DNA of 64,000 bases from VGCC01 sp964495555 (GTDB lineage Bacteria > Actinomycetota > Actinomycetes > S36-B12): the NCBI GenBank assembly GCA_964495555.1, contig CAZBWA010000003.1, positions 1-64,000 on the forward strand, in the 5' to 3' direction. This document shows, in pieces, positions 17,800-26,547 of this stretch (its first letter is position 1; every line of letters begins with the position of its first letter). The notes below the pieces were generated by a model. The model worked only from the letters and a program-made list of their open reading frames with translations, was not told where the DNA came from and searched no databases. A program made the position numbers and the translations under genes.

Positions 17800-17885
17800 C
17801 CGGCCTCCCAGCGTTTCCCAGCATGCTAACCGCATTCCACGGCGCGTGGGGCGGAACGCACCGGAGTGCACTCCGCCCCGTCCGG

Positions 17886-20690
17886 CTAGCTGCAGCCCGA
17901 GGTGCTTCCGCACCCCTCGCAGACGTAGCAGCTGCCCGCCGGGCGCATCTTGATCCCGCAGGTCATGCACAGCGGGGCATCGGACGCGGTACCGGTGATC
18001 TCCTCGAGCAACTCTGCACTCGAGTGCGCGGTGCTGACCCGGGGGGACTCTCCCGCCACGGCCGGCGTCTCCACCTCCACCTCGAGGTCGGCCGCCGGGG
18101 ACTGGGTGTACGACGCAGCCACGGTTGCAGCACGCTCGTCGGCGGTGAAGATGCCCAACGCCTCACGCTTGTCATACGGCAGGTAGTCCAAAGCCAGCCT
18201 GCGGAAGATGTAGTCCATGATCGACTGCGACATCCGGATATCCGGGTCATCCGTCAAGCCGGCCGGCTCGAATCGCATGTTCACGAACTTCGACACGAAG
18301 GCCTCCAACGGCACGCCGTACTGGAGCGCGATGCTCACCGCGATGGAGAAGGCATCCATGACCCCCGCCAACGTGGATCCCTGCTTGCCCAACTTCAGGA
18401 AGACCTCGCCGAGCTCGCCGTCTTCGTAGGAACCGGCGGTCAGATACCCCTCGGCTCCCGCTACCGCGAACGAGGTGGTGCGGCTCGGACGTGATTTCGG
18501 CAGTCGCCGGCGGATCGGCTGACCCGTCGCGAGGGCCTCGGCCACGGCCTCGACCGTCTCGTCCACCTTCTTGGCCTTGGCGTCCGACAGTGGCTGACCG
18601 ACCTTGCAGTTGTCGCGGTAGATGGCGAGCGCCTTGATGCCGAGCTTCCATCCCTGGAAGTAGATCTCCTCGACTTCCTCAACCGTCGCCGTTTCGGGCA
18701 TGTTGACGGTCTTGGAGATCGCACCCGAGATGAACGGCTGGACGGCCGCCATCATCCGGACGTGCCCCATCGGCGTGATCGCGCGCGCGCCCATGGCCGT
18801 GTCGAAGACGGCATAGTGCTCCGGCTTGAGTCCGGGGGCATCGATCACGTGTCCGTTCTCCGAGATGTACTCGACGATCGCCTCGACGGTCTCCTCGGTG
18901 TACCCGAGCTTGCGCAGGGCCCGCGGAATCGTCTGGTTAACGATCTGCATGGAGCCACCACCGACCAACTTCTTGAACTTCACCAGGGAGAAATCGGGTT
19001 CGATACCCGTCGTATCGCAATCCATCATGAAACCGATGGTTCCGGTGGGTGCCAAGACCGATGCCTGTGCGTTACGCCAGCCGTTCTTCTCGCCGATCGC
19101 GAGGCACTCTTGCCAGTTCTTGATCGCGATCTTCATGACATCGCCGTCCAGGGAGGAGACGGAGCGGACGTTGTCATTGGCGGAGGCGTGCTTGCGCATC
19201 ACCCGCTTGTGGGCATCTGCATTGCGCGCATACCCGTCGTAGGGACCCACGATGCCCGCGAGCTCCGCGCTGCGCTTGTAGGCCGTCCCCGTCATGAGCG
19301 ACGTGATGGCGGCGGCGAAGGATCGACCTGCATCGGAGTCGTACGGGATTCCCGTGGCCATGAGCAGCGCTCCGAGATTCGCGTACCCGATGCCGAGCTG
19401 GCGGTAGCGCCGGGTGGTGTCCCCAATCGCCTCCGTGGGGAAATCCGCGAAGGAGATGGAGATGTCCATCGCGGTGATGACGAACTCCACAGCCTTGGCG
19501 AATCTCTCCGCGTCGAAGGTGTCGTCCTCCTTGAGGAACGTGAGCAGGTTCAAGCTGGCGAGGTTGCAACTGGAGTTGTCCAGGCTCATGTACTCCGAGC
19601 ACGGGTTCGACGCATTGATCCTGCCCGTCTCGGGATTCGTGTGCCAGTCGTTGATGGTGTCGTCGTACTGAATGCCGGGATCGGCACATGCCCACGCCGC
19701 CTCGCACATCGTGCGGAACAGTGTCGTGGCATCGAGAGTCTCGACCACGTGACCATCGGTCCGTGCGGTGAGGTCGAAGGTGCCTCCGGACTCCACGGCG
19801 CGCATGAACTCGTCGGAGACGCGCACCGAGTTGTTCGCATTCTGGTACTGGACCGAGCTGATGTCCTTGCCTCCAAGGTCCATGTCGTACCCGGCGTCGC
19901 GGAGAACACGGATCTTGTCCTCCTCGCGAACCTTGGTCTCGATGAACTCCTCGATATCGGGGTGACTGACGTCCAGGACCACCATCTTCGCCGCACGCCG
20001 CGTCGCTCCCCCCGACTTGATCGTCCCCGCGGATGCGTCCGCGCCCCGCATGAACGACACCGGGCCCGAGGCCGTGCCCCCCGATGACCGGAGCAACTCG
20101 CGGCTCGAGCGGATGCGAGAGAGGTTGAGGCCCGCACCCGAGCCCCCCTTGAAGATGATCCCCTCCTCCTTATACCAGTTGAGGATGGATTCCATCGTGT
20201 CCTCGACGGACAGGATGAAGCACGCGCTGACCTGCTGCGGGGCCGTAGTGCCCACGTTGAACCAGACGGGAGAGTTAAAGCTGAACACCTGATGCAAGAG
20301 CATGTAGGTGAGCTCATGCTCGAAGATCTGCGCATCCTCGTCGGTGCGGAAGTACCCGTTCTCCCTGCCGGCCTTTACGTACGTGAGCACGACGCGGTCG
20401 ATCAACTGCTTGAGGCTCCATTCGCGCTGCTCCGTGTCGAGTGCGCCGCGGAAGTATTTCGTCGTCACGATCGTCGACGCGTTGACACTCCAGAAGTCGG
20501 GGAACTCGACACCCTTCTGCTCGAACACGGTCTCGCCCGTCTTCCAATTCGTCTGCACGACATCGCGTCGCTCCCACACGACCTCGTCGTAGGGGTGCAC
20601 CCCGGGAGTGGTGTACAGACGTTCCACGACGAGCCCCGGGTTGTGCAGGGTGTTGTGAACGAATACCGGGTTGGTCATCGTGTGCGACAT
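17886..20690 (-). CDS. nrdJ: Vitamin B12-dependent ribonucleoside-diphosphate reductase (class II)
   Basis: This 934-residue adenosylcobalamin-dependent enzyme makes deoxyribonucleotides. Redox cysteines are seen in VSACFILSVED and LDNSSCNLASLNLL, and the substrate loop is NPCSEYMS. The C-terminus has a CMTCG and CYVCEGCG cysteine cluster that serves reduction or zinc binding. The ATG at 20690 has AAGGG eight bases upstream. It follows nrdR by 46 bp, so the two form an operon under the NrdR boxes upstream of nrdR. There is no room for a cobalamin riboswitch in that gap. Confidence 0.95.
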   Translation of the reverse strand: MSHTMTNPVFVHNTLHNPGLVVERLYTTPGVHPYDEVVWERRDVVQTNWKTGETVFEQKGVEFPDFWSVNASTIVTTKYFRGALDTEQREWSLKQLIDRVVLTYVKAGRENGYFRTDEDAQIFEHELTYMLLHQVFSFNSPVWFNVGTTAPQQVSACFILSVEDTMESILNWYKEEGIIFKGGSGAGLNLSRIRSSRELLRSSGGTASGPVSFMRGADASAGTIKSGGATRRAAKMVVLDVSHPDIEEFIETKVREEDKIRVLRDAGYDMDLGGKDISSVQYQNANNSVRVSDEFMRAVESGGTFDLTARTDGHVVETLDATTLFRTMCEAAWACADPGIQYDDTINDWHTNPETGRINASNPCSEYMSLDNSSCNLASLNLLTFLKEDDTFDAERFAKAVEFVITAMDISISFADFPTEAIGDTTRRYRQLGIGYANLGALLMATGIPYDSDAGRSFAAAITSLMTGTAYKRSAELAGIVGPYDGYARNADAHKRVMRKHASANDNVRSVSSLDGDVMKIAIKNWQECLAIGEKNGWRNAQASVLAPTGTIGFMMDCDTTGIEPDFSLVKFKKLVGGGSMQIVNQTIPRALRKLGYTEETVEAIVEYISENGHVIDAPGLKPEHYAVFDTAMGARAITPMGHVRMMAAVQPFISGAISKTVNMPETATVEEVEEIYFQGWKLGIKALAIYRDNCKVGQPLSDAKAKKVDETVEAVAEALATGQPIRRRLPKSRPSRTTSFAVAGAEGYLTAGSYEDGELGEVFLKLGKQGSTLAGVMDAFSIAVSIALQYGVPLEAFVSKFVNMRFEPAGLTDDPDIRMSQSIMDYIFRRLALDYLPYDKREALGIFTADERAATVAASYTQSPAADLEVEVETPAVAGESPRVSTAHSSAELLEEITGTASDAPLCMTCGIKMRPAGSCYVCEGCGSTSGCS

Positions 20691-20736
20691 GTCGTGCCCT
20701 TCTTCTGGTGTGCGTCGTGTGTGCTGATACGGAAAC

Positions 20737-21243
20737 TCATGTGGCCGACCCAGTCTGGGACGTGGGGCTGACAAGCTCAGGCTCGGTTCCGAGGGGGTCC
20801 CCCTCGGCGCGCAGGAGCGCGATCTCAGCCTCGAAGTCCTCGAGCGAATCGAAGGATCGATAGACCGATGCGAACCGGAGGTAGGCGACCTCGTCCAACT
20901 CCCGGAGGGGCCCGAGGATCGCGAGACCGACCTCCAGGCTGGGCACCTCGGAGTTACCCGAGGCACGCACGGCGTCCTCGACCCGTTGGGCGAGGACAGC
21001 CAGGTCGTCCTCGGACACCGGTCGGCCCTGGCACGCCTTGCGCACGCCGGAGAGCACCTTCGCGCGCGAGAAGGGCTCGATGACCCCGTTGCGCTTGGCG
21101 ACAGTGAGGGATGTGGTCTCCGACGTCGTGAACCTGCGGCCGCAGTCGATGCACTCGCGGCGACGTCGGATGGACGCGCCCTCCTCGGCCGTCCGGGAGT
21201 CCACGACGCGTGAGTCGTCGCACTTGCAGAACGGGCACCTCAC
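20737..21243 (-). CDS. nrdR: Transcriptional repressor NrdR
   Basis: This 168-residue repressor of ribonucleotide reductase genes has an N-terminal zinc ribbon (Cys3, Cys6, Cys31, Cys34) and an ATP-cone domain (RNGVIEPFSRAKVLSGVRKA) that senses ATP/dATP. The GTG start at 21243 has GGGAGG eight bases upstream. Two NrdR boxes lie in its own promoter, so autoregulation together with nrdJ is expected. Confidence 0.95.
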   Translation of the reverse strand: MRCPFCKCDDSRVVDSRTAEEGASIRRRRECIDCGRRFTTSETTSLTVAKRNGVIEPFSRAKVLSGVRKACQGRPVSEDDLAVLAQRVEDAVRASGNSEVPSLEVGLAILGPLRELDEVAYLRFASVYRSFDSLEDFEAEIALLRAEGDPLGTEPELVSPTSQTGSAT

Positions 21244-21314
21244 GGTCTGTCCCTCCCTTCACTCTCGTCACACCATCACCGACACTCACGGGCGTTCATG
21301 CGGACTGGGGAGAT

Positions 21315-21333
21315 CCTGTGGAACACCTGTGGA
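21315..21333. repeat. Direct repeat CCTGTGGA x2 in nrdR leader
   Basis: CCTGTGGA occurs at 21315-21322 and 21326-21333, a period of 11 bp. On the opposite strand the units resemble degenerate DnaA boxes (TCCACAGG against the consensus TTGTCCACA). They lie between the NrdR boxes and the nrdR start. Confidence 0.4.
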
Positions 21334-21340
21334 CGAGCTA

Positions 21341-21356
21341 CCACAACCTATTGAGG
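21341..21356. promoter_or_regulatory. NrdR box 1
   Basis: CCACAACCTATTGAGG fits the 16-bp NrdR-box pattern acaCwAtATaTwGtgt at the conserved C, A, T and G positions. It contains TAGGTT on the minus strand (21345-21350), the likely -10 of nrdR. Confidence 0.6.
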
Positions 21357-21372
21357 TTCCGTACGGTTGCGG

Positions 21373-21388
21373 ACACTACATCTTGGGG
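21373..21388. promoter_or_regulatory. NrdR box 2
   Basis: ACACTACATCTTGGGG fits the NrdR-box pattern better than box 1. Its start is 32 bp from that of box 1, close to three helical turns, the paired arrangement usual for NrdR. It lies over the -35 region of the nrdR promoter. Confidence 0.7.
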
Positions 21389-21445
21389 TCGGAAACATAC
21401 GGCTCCCGGGACCCCCTGCGCAAGTAGCCCGCCCGGCGTGTCGCG

Positions 21446-22123
21446 CTATCCGCCGACCCGGTTCACCGTGTCCACGAGGCGCGCCGCGAAAGCCCGCCTC
21501 CCCTCGGCGTCGTAGTGCAGGCCGTCCCGGAAGCGCACGCCCACCGCCTCCGCGTAGGCACCCCAGCGCACTCGATGGACGTTGGGATAGCGACGATCCA
21601 TGTCCCCGATCCGCCGATTGATCCAGCGCTGCTTGTCCTTGGTGAAGCGATCTGCACCGCTCGCGTACGTGTCGACCCAGATCACCGTTCGCTTCCCGAG
21701 GGATCGCACCACGCGTTCCATGCGCGCTCTCGTCACGTCGCGCGCGATCCAGCGCATGTCATTGGTTCCGACCGCGATCACCACGATGTCTGGTAGCTGG
21801 TCGATCTCCTTGGCACGAGCGATCTGGGCCAGCGCCCAATCGAGTCTCTTCCCGCCGAAACAGCGGATGGTGGGGGTCCACCCGGAGTCCCGCAGTCCTC
21901 GCTGGATCGACGCGGCCGATTCGCGCACGAGGGAGTCGCCGATGACCAGGACGCGACGCCCGAGTCCAGGCGACCCGCTCGCCAGGCGCTCCGGCCATAT
22001 GGGCGCGCTGCAGGCCCGTGGATCCCCGCCAGTACTCCACCCCGGGTCCCGTTCGGCGGAAGCACCCGGTGCCAGGGCTACTACGGCTGCGAGAACGAGG
22101 CCGAGGGCGACAGGCCGGAGCAT
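21446..22123 (-). CDS. Secreted SGNH-family hydrolase
   Basis: This 225-residue exported protein has a signal peptide (residues about 1-23, APGASA). The SGNH esterase blocks are complete: Ser64 in VIGDSL, a Gly block (FGGKRLD), Asn in VGTND, and the Asp-His pair in DGLHYD. Family members deacylate lipids, polysaccharides or peptidoglycan acetyl groups. Its position 10 bp after the LysM gene suggests a cell-wall substrate, by context only. The 202 bp between it and nrdR hold the nrdR promoter and boxes. Confidence 0.78.
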   Translation of the reverse strand: MLRPVALGLVLAAVVALAPGASAERDPGWSTGGDPRACSAPIWPERLASGSPGLGRRVLVIGDSLVRESAASIQRGLRDSGWTPTIRCFGGKRLDWALAQIARAKEIDQLPDIVVIAVGTNDMRWIARDVTRARMERVVRSLGKRTVIWVDTYASGADRFTKDKQRWINRRIGDMDRRYPNVHRVRWGAYAEAVGVRFRDGLHYDAEGRRAFAARLVDTVNRVGG

Positions 22124-22133
22124 CCCGGAAGTA

Positions 22134-22454
22134 TCACCCAGGGACGACGAGGGCACGTCCGGCACCCACGGACGCCGAGCCCATGCCGTTGAGGTCCATG
22201 ATCCGCGCCACGGTCTCACGCGGGTCCGCTCCGGGGGCGACGTCGTGAGCGATGGACCAGAGGGTCTCCCCGGGGCGAACGACGTGGACACCTGTGGCGG
22301 TCCCGCCGGGCTCCGAGGTGGCCACGGCCCCTTGGCCTGTCGCCGTCACCACCCCGGCCGTAAGGGCCAAAGTAAGGAGCGTCAGGCACAGACGGCCTCG
22401 ACGGGTGAGCCGAACGCCGCGTGCGCCGGGGGTGCTAGCTGACTTCTGCTTCAT
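22134..22454 (-). CDS. LysM-domain cell-envelope protein under SOS control (YneA/ChiZ/DivS-like locus)
   Basis: This 106-residue protein has a basic N-terminus, one hydrophobic segment (residues about 22-40) that anchors or exports it, and a C-terminal LysM domain (VHVVRPGETLWSIAHDVAPG). LysM binds peptidoglycan. It is divergent from lexA, as are the SOS-induced division inhibitors yneA (Bacillus), Rv2719c/chiZ (Mycobacterium) and divS (Corynebacterium). Two abutting LexA boxes lie just upstream of the ATG at 22454, and a TATAAA -10 is at 22500-22505. A DNA-damage checkpoint role is inferred from locus and domain. Confidence 0.75.
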   Translation of the reverse strand: MKQKSASTPGARGVRLTRRGRLCLTLLTLALTAGVVTATGQGAVATSEPGGTATGVHVVRPGETLWSIAHDVAPGADPRETVARIMDLNGMGSASVGAGRALVVPG

Positions 22455-22467
22455 GGGGAAGATCCTT

Positions 22468-22483
22468 TCGAACAGCTGTTCGA
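22468..22483. promoter_or_regulatory. LexA box 1 (perfect palindrome)
   Basis: TCGAACAGCTGTTCGA matches the Gram-positive SOS consensus CGAACNNNNGTTCG without mismatch. It lies in the leader of the LysM gene, 14 bp before its start codon. Confidence 0.9.
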
Positions 22484-22499
22484 TCGAACGTATGTGCGA
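22484..22499. promoter_or_regulatory. LexA box 2, abutting box 1
   Basis: TCGAACGTATGTGCGA begins at the base after box 1 and has one mismatch in its right half-site. It touches the TATAAA -10 of the LysM gene. Confidence 0.8.
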
Positions 22500-22534
22500 T
22501 TTATAGCACGCTCGGGGCCCCGACACGCCCATCA

Positions 22535-22550
22535 TCGAACATATGTTTGA
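22535..22550. promoter_or_regulatory. LexA box 3 in the lexA promoter
   Basis: TCGAACATATGTTTGA has one mismatch to the SOS consensus and overlaps the -35 hexamer of lexA, as expected for autorepression. Confidence 0.88.
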
Positions 22551-22575
22551 TTTCGGCGTGTCGCCGTTCTAGCCT
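22547..22575 (+). promoter_or_regulatory. lexA promoter
   Basis: TTGATT (22547-22552) and TAGCCT (22570-22575) are separated by 17 bases. The predicted start is near 22582. The -35 overlaps LexA box 3. Confidence 0.65.
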
Positions 22576-22599
22576 GGGTTCCTCACCCAGGGAGGATCC

Positions 22600-23301
22600 A
22601 TGGCTCAGCGCATCAGGCGTCCCGCCCCCGAGACCAACGTCCGCGAACTGCCGGACGGTCCGGCCGATGAGGCTGGCCTCACCCTGCGCCAACACGCCAT
22701 CCTCGAGGCGATCCGATCCAGCATCGAGGAGCGCGGATACCCGCCCAGCGTGCGCGAGATCGCGGAGGGTGTCGGGCTGACCTCGTCCTCGTCGGTGGCC
22801 TATCAACTGGCCACTCTGGAGAAGCTGGGCCACCTCCGCCGGGACCCCAATCGGCCTCGCGCGCTTGTCGTCGCCGACCAGGGAGAGCCCACGGTCACGT
22901 CCCCGCGGGCCGTCGAGCCCTTCGCGGACACCGTCGAGGTCCCGCTCCTCGGGCGGATCGCCGCCGGCGGACCCCTCCTGGCCGAGCAGTCGGTGGAGGC
23001 GAGCTTCGCCCTCCCCCGCGACCTGGTCGGACATGGCGAGCTGTTCATGCTGAAGGTGGTCGGAGACTCGATGATCGACGCGGCTATCTGTGACGGCGAT
23101 TGGGTCGTCGTACGGCAGCAACCCACAGCGCTCAACGGGGACATCGTCGCCGCCCTCCTGGGCGACGAGGCCACGGTCAAGACCTACAAGGAACGCGATG
23201 GCCACGTGTGGCTCATGCCGCATAACCCCGCCTACGCGCCGATCCTGGGTGATGAGGCGCGCATCCTGGGGAAGGTCGTATCGGTACTGCGGTCGCTCTA
23301 G
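22600..23301 (+). CDS. lexA: SOS-response repressor LexA
   Basis: This 233-residue protein represses SOS genes and cleaves itself when stimulated by RecA filaments. The N-terminal winged helix-turn-helix spans about residues 27-92 (YPPSVREIAEGVGLTSSSSV). The cleavage site is Ala122-Gly123 in RIAAGGPL. The catalytic dyad is Ser157 (GDSMID) and Lys194 (ATVKTYK), with the same 37-residue spacing as in E. coli. GGGAGG precedes the ATG. The last four bases overlap the convergent dinG-like gene. Confidence 0.97.
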   Translation: MAQRIRRPAPETNVRELPDGPADEAGLTLRQHAILEAIRSSIEERGYPPSVREIAEGVGLTSSSSVAYQLATLEKLGHLRRDPNRPRALVVADQGEPTVTSPRAVEPFADTVEVPLLGRIAAGGPLLAEQSVEASFALPRDLVGHGELFMLKVVGDSMIDAAICDGDWVVVRQQPTALNGDIVAALLGDEATVKTYKERDGHVWLMPHNPAYAPILGDEARILGKVVSVLRSL

Positions 23302-25184
23302 TCAGCCAACCGGCGCAACGCCGAGAGAACGACCTCGCGGTCACTCGTCGGCCAGAGAGGCGGCATAGCCGCGCGGATCGCCGTCGCGTAGCGAGCGGAC
23401 GACATGCGCGAGTCCAGGAGCGCGACGACGCCGCGATCGTCCCCCGAACGGATCAGGCGTCCCGCCCCCTGCGCCAGGAGTAATCCAGCGCGCGCGACGC
23501 TGACCTCCATGAACCCGGACCGTCCCCGTGCCTCGGCGCGCTCCGCGCGTGCCGAGGTAATGGGGTCGTCGGGCCGGGGGAAGGGGATCCGGTCGATCAC
23601 GACGAGGATGCACGCACGTCCCGGGACATCGATCCCCTGCCAGAGCGACACCGTCCCGAGCAGGACACTGCACTCGTCCGATGCAAATGCCGCGATCACT
23701 CGCGCTGGCGATTCACCACGCTGCTGCACATGGACGGTCAGATTCGGTGATCGGACACGTAGGTACTCCGCGGCGCGCTCGACTCCGCGCCAGCTCGAGA
23801 AGAGCCCGAGGGTGCGGCCACCGGCAGCCTCGATGAGATCGGCCATCTCGTCCAAGGCCTCCATCGAGATTCCGTCACGGTCGGGAGCAGGAAGATGTGC
23901 TGCGGTGTAGAGGATGCCCTGACGCGCGAAGTCGAAGGGGCTCCCCACATCGACCACCGTCGTCGCCTCATCCAGTCCCAGCGAGGCGATCACGGTTTCC
24001 GGTCCGCCCGAGGTGAGCAGCGTCGCACTGGTCGCGATCACCGTGGGCGGCATTGCTCCTCGCAGAACAGCCCCGACGTCCAGTGGCGCCACGTGCACGA
24101 CAGACCGATCGTTTCCGTGGTCGAACCAGACGACGTCATCGGGTCCCGCCGTCAGGATCCGTGCCGCGGCTGCATGAAACTCCTCCACTGCGGCGCGCAG
24201 CCGAGCTGTGGATCCCGCGTCGGACTCCCCCGTCGGCGCGAGAGCAGGCAAGATCCCGTGACCGGCATCCCTCAGCAAGGTGAGCGCGAGGAGGAGCTCC
24301 TCCGACAGGGCGCGCACACGGCCAGGCTCCATGGTTTCCAGAGCCGCATCGACCGCAGCGAGGGCATCCTCGGCACGATCCCGGAGGTCTGACTCGATCC
24401 GTCCAGCGACCCGAGCGAGGGTCCGACGCACATCGGTCGTGTCCAACTCGACGGAGATGGCCGACGTCACCCGGTCGACGAACTCGTGTGCCTCGTCCAG
24501 GATCAAGATGTCGTGCTCGGGGAGGATCGGCATATCGCTCGAGGCATGTAGTGCCACCAGTGCGTGGTTCGTGATGACGATGTCAGCCCCTAGGGCCTCC
24601 AGTCTGCGCGTTGCCGAGAAGCACTCCTGGCCGAAGGAACAGCGCGCTTCTCCTATGCACTCCCTACTGCTGACCGAGAGCGAGCGCCAGACGCGCGTAT
24701 CGAGCTCTCCCGGGTAGTCATCGCGATCCCCGGTGGTGGTCTCCTCGATCCACGCTCGGACCTCGCGGACCTGCTCGGCCAAGCGACCAGTCTCGACCTC
24801 GAAGAGGCCATCGTCCTCCGGCGCATCCACCCGCACCCGGTTGAGGCAGACGTAGTTCTGCCGACCCTTGAGCACGGCGGTGCTCACTGAATCCGCGGCA
24901 TCGAGGGCCTCCAACACACGCGGTAGATCCCGCTCGGACAGTTGACGCTGGAGCCCGAGGGTCGCCGTCGCAATCACGACCCGAAGGCCGGAATCACGCG
25001 CCGCGAGAACGGAGGGGACCAGGTAGGCAAGCGACTTACCCGTGCCCGTCCCTGCCTGCACCGCCACCGACGCCCCCGTGTCGATCGCTGTTGCGATGCA
25101 GCGCGTCATCTCCTCCTGTCCGGTTCGTGACTCACCCCCCAGGGCTGCGACCGCGACACGCAGGGCTGCGACCGCCTCATCCAC
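23298..25184 (-). CDS. dinG: ATP-dependent DNA helicase, DinG/XPD family
   Basis: This 628-residue superfamily 2 helicase has Walker A at residues 45-51 (GTGTGKS) and a DEAH box (LILDEAHEF). Four cysteines of an Fe-S domain lie in NYVCLNRV and CIGEARCSFGQEC. The C-terminal half has the helicase motifs (LFSSWRGVERA, QGAGRLIRSGDD). Family members unwind forked or RNA-DNA structures during repair. The GTG start overlaps the hflX stop by 8 bp. No LexA box is seen directly upstream. Confidence 0.9.
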   Translation of the reverse strand: MDEAVAALRVAVAALGGESRTGQEEMTRCIATAIDTGASVAVQAGTGTGKSLAYLVPSVLAARDSGLRVVIATATLGLQRQLSERDLPRVLEALDAADSVSTAVLKGRQNYVCLNRVRVDAPEDDGLFEVETGRLAEQVREVRAWIEETTTGDRDDYPGELDTRVWRSLSVSSRECIGEARCSFGQECFSATRRLEALGADIVITNHALVALHASSDMPILPEHDILILDEAHEFVDRVTSAISVELDTTDVRRTLARVAGRIESDLRDRAEDALAAVDAALETMEPGRVRALSEELLLALTLLRDAGHGILPALAPTGESDAGSTARLRAAVEEFHAAAARILTAGPDDVVWFDHGNDRSVVHVAPLDVGAVLRGAMPPTVIATSATLLTSGGPETVIASLGLDEATTVVDVGSPFDFARQGILYTAAHLPAPDRDGISMEALDEMADLIEAAGGRTLGLFSSWRGVERAAEYLRVRSPNLTVHVQQRGESPARVIAAFASDECSVLLGTVSLWQGIDVPGRACILVVIDRIPFPRPDDPITSARAERAEARGRSGFMEVSVARAGLLLAQGAGRLIRSGDDRGVVALLDSRMSSARYATAIRAAMPPLWPTSDREVVLSALRRLAD

Positions 25185-26547
25185 GGCTGGCGCCTCGCAA
25201 GGCAGCTACCAGGTCCTCAGGCGCCTCGCCCACGACGTGCGTCCCGTTCTCGCGGTACTCGACGGCGTCCACACGACCCCACCGATGCATCTGCGAGATC
25301 AAGTCCCCTCGGTCGAAGGGGACCACGAGATCCACCCGCGACCACGGGCGTGGGAGGGCCCCCTCGATCGCTGCCTCGAGAGCTGGGACCCCCTGTCCCG
25401 AAACGACGGAGACGAGGACGGCGCCGGGTTCCCGACGGAGAAGTTCTGCAACCGTCTCGGGGTCGGCGATATCCGCCTTATTCACGACGAGCAACTCCGG
25501 TGTGTCAGCCGCGTCCAACTCCGCCAGGACCCCGCGCACCGCGGCGATCTGCTCCCACGGCGCTTCGTCCGCTCCGTCGACCACATGCACGATCAAGTCG
25601 GCCTCGCGCACCTCCTCGAGTGTGGACTTGAACGCCTCGACGAGGTCGTGCGGGAGGTGGCGGATGAATCCCACGGTGTCGCTCAGCGTGTACTCGCGGC
25701 CTTGGGACGTCCTCGCCCGCCGGACCGTCGGCTCGAGCGTCGCGAAAAGCGCGTTCTGGACCATGACCCCTGCGCCGGTCAACGCATTCAGCAGACTGGA
25801 TTTGCCCGCGTTCGTGTAGCCCGCGATGGCAACTGCGGGCAGTCGCGACCTCGCGCGTGCGGCGCGCTGCGTGCGACGGGACTTCTCCATCTCTCGGAGG
25901 GTCGAGCGCAGCTTGGACATCTGATCGCGAATCCGTCGCCGATCCGTCTCGATCTTCGTTTCGCCGGGTCCGCGTGTTCCCACGCCACCCGACGCGCCTC
26001 CTGCTCGTCCACCGGCCTGGCGTGACAACGACTCGCCCCAACCACGCAGGCGCGGAAGGAGGTACTGCATCTGGGCCAGTGACACCTGCGCCTTGCCTTC
26101 GCGGCTTCGCGCGTGCTGGGCAAAAATGTCCAGGATCAGCCAGGTGCGGTCCACCACCTTGACTTTCACGATGTCCTCGAGCTGTCGCAACTGTCCGGGG
26201 CTCAATTCGCCGTCGCAGACAACAGTGTCGGCAGACCATGCCAGGACGAGATCGCGTAACTCGCGGGCCTTGCCCGACCCCAGGTAGGTCGCCGGATCGG
26301 GGGAATCTCGCCTTTGGATGACTCCGCCTACGACGGCGGAACCGGCGGTCTCGGCGAGTGCCGCGAGCTCGCGCATGGCCCGCTCGGCCTGGTCGAGGGA
26401 CCCTTCGGTCCACACGCCGGCGAGCACGACCCGCTCCAACCGCACCTGGCGGTACTCGACCTCACGGACGTCCTCGATCTCGGTGGACAGCCCCGACACG
26501 CGCCGGAGTGCCTGACGGTCCTCGAGGTCGAATTCACCCGTGCTCAC
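25177..26547 (-). CDS. hflX: GTPase HflX
   Basis: This 456-residue ribosome-associated GTPase splits or rescues stalled ribosomes. The N-terminal HflX domain includes ATYLGSGKARELRDLV and the glycine-rich GETKIETDRRRI segment. The G1 motif is at residues 243-250 (GYTNAGKS), G3 is DTVGFIRHLP and G4 is NKAD. The GTG start overlaps the dapF stop (GTGA), so it is translated within a dapF-hflX-dinG unit. Confidence 0.95.
   Translation of the reverse strand: MSTGEFDLEDRQALRRVSGLSTEIEDVREVEYRQVRLERVVLAGVWTEGSLDQAERAMRELAALAETAGSAVVGGVIQRRDSPDPATYLGSGKARELRDLVLAWSADTVVCDGELSPGQLRQLEDIVKVKVVDRTWLILDIFAQHARSREGKAQVSLAQMQYLLPRLRGWGESLSRQAGGRAGGASGGVGTRGPGETKIETDRRRIRDQMSKLRSTLREMEKSRRTQRAARARSRLPAVAIAGYTNAGKSSLLNALTGAGVMVQNALFATLEPTVRRARTSQGREYTLSDTVGFIRHLPHDLVEAFKSTLEEVREADLIVHVVDGADEAPWEQIAAVRGVLAELDAADTPELLVVNKADIADPETVAELLRREPGAVLVSVVSGQGVPALEAAIEGALPRPWSRVDLVVPFDRGDLISQMHRWGRVDAVEYRENGTHVVGEAPEDLVAALRGASRG

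Noticed and set aside
18762..20087. 441-codon open frame antisense to nrdJ, and similar long antisense frames over parE (5628-6761) and the MMPL gene (33142-34107)
   Set aside because: Each lies opposite a clearly recognised conserved gene, is Arg/Asp/His-rich as expected from GC-rich antisense frames, and shows no domain motif.
20691..20736. Possible cobalamin riboswitch before nrdJ
   Set aside because: The nrdR-nrdJ gap is only 46 bp, far too short for the aptamer, and no B12-box sequence is seen.
22573..22591. CCTGGGT/ACCCAGG hairpin at the lexA ribosome binding site
   Set aside because: The 5' arm overlaps the predicted -10 and lies upstream of the predicted transcription start near 22582, so the hairpin would not form in the main lexA mRNA.
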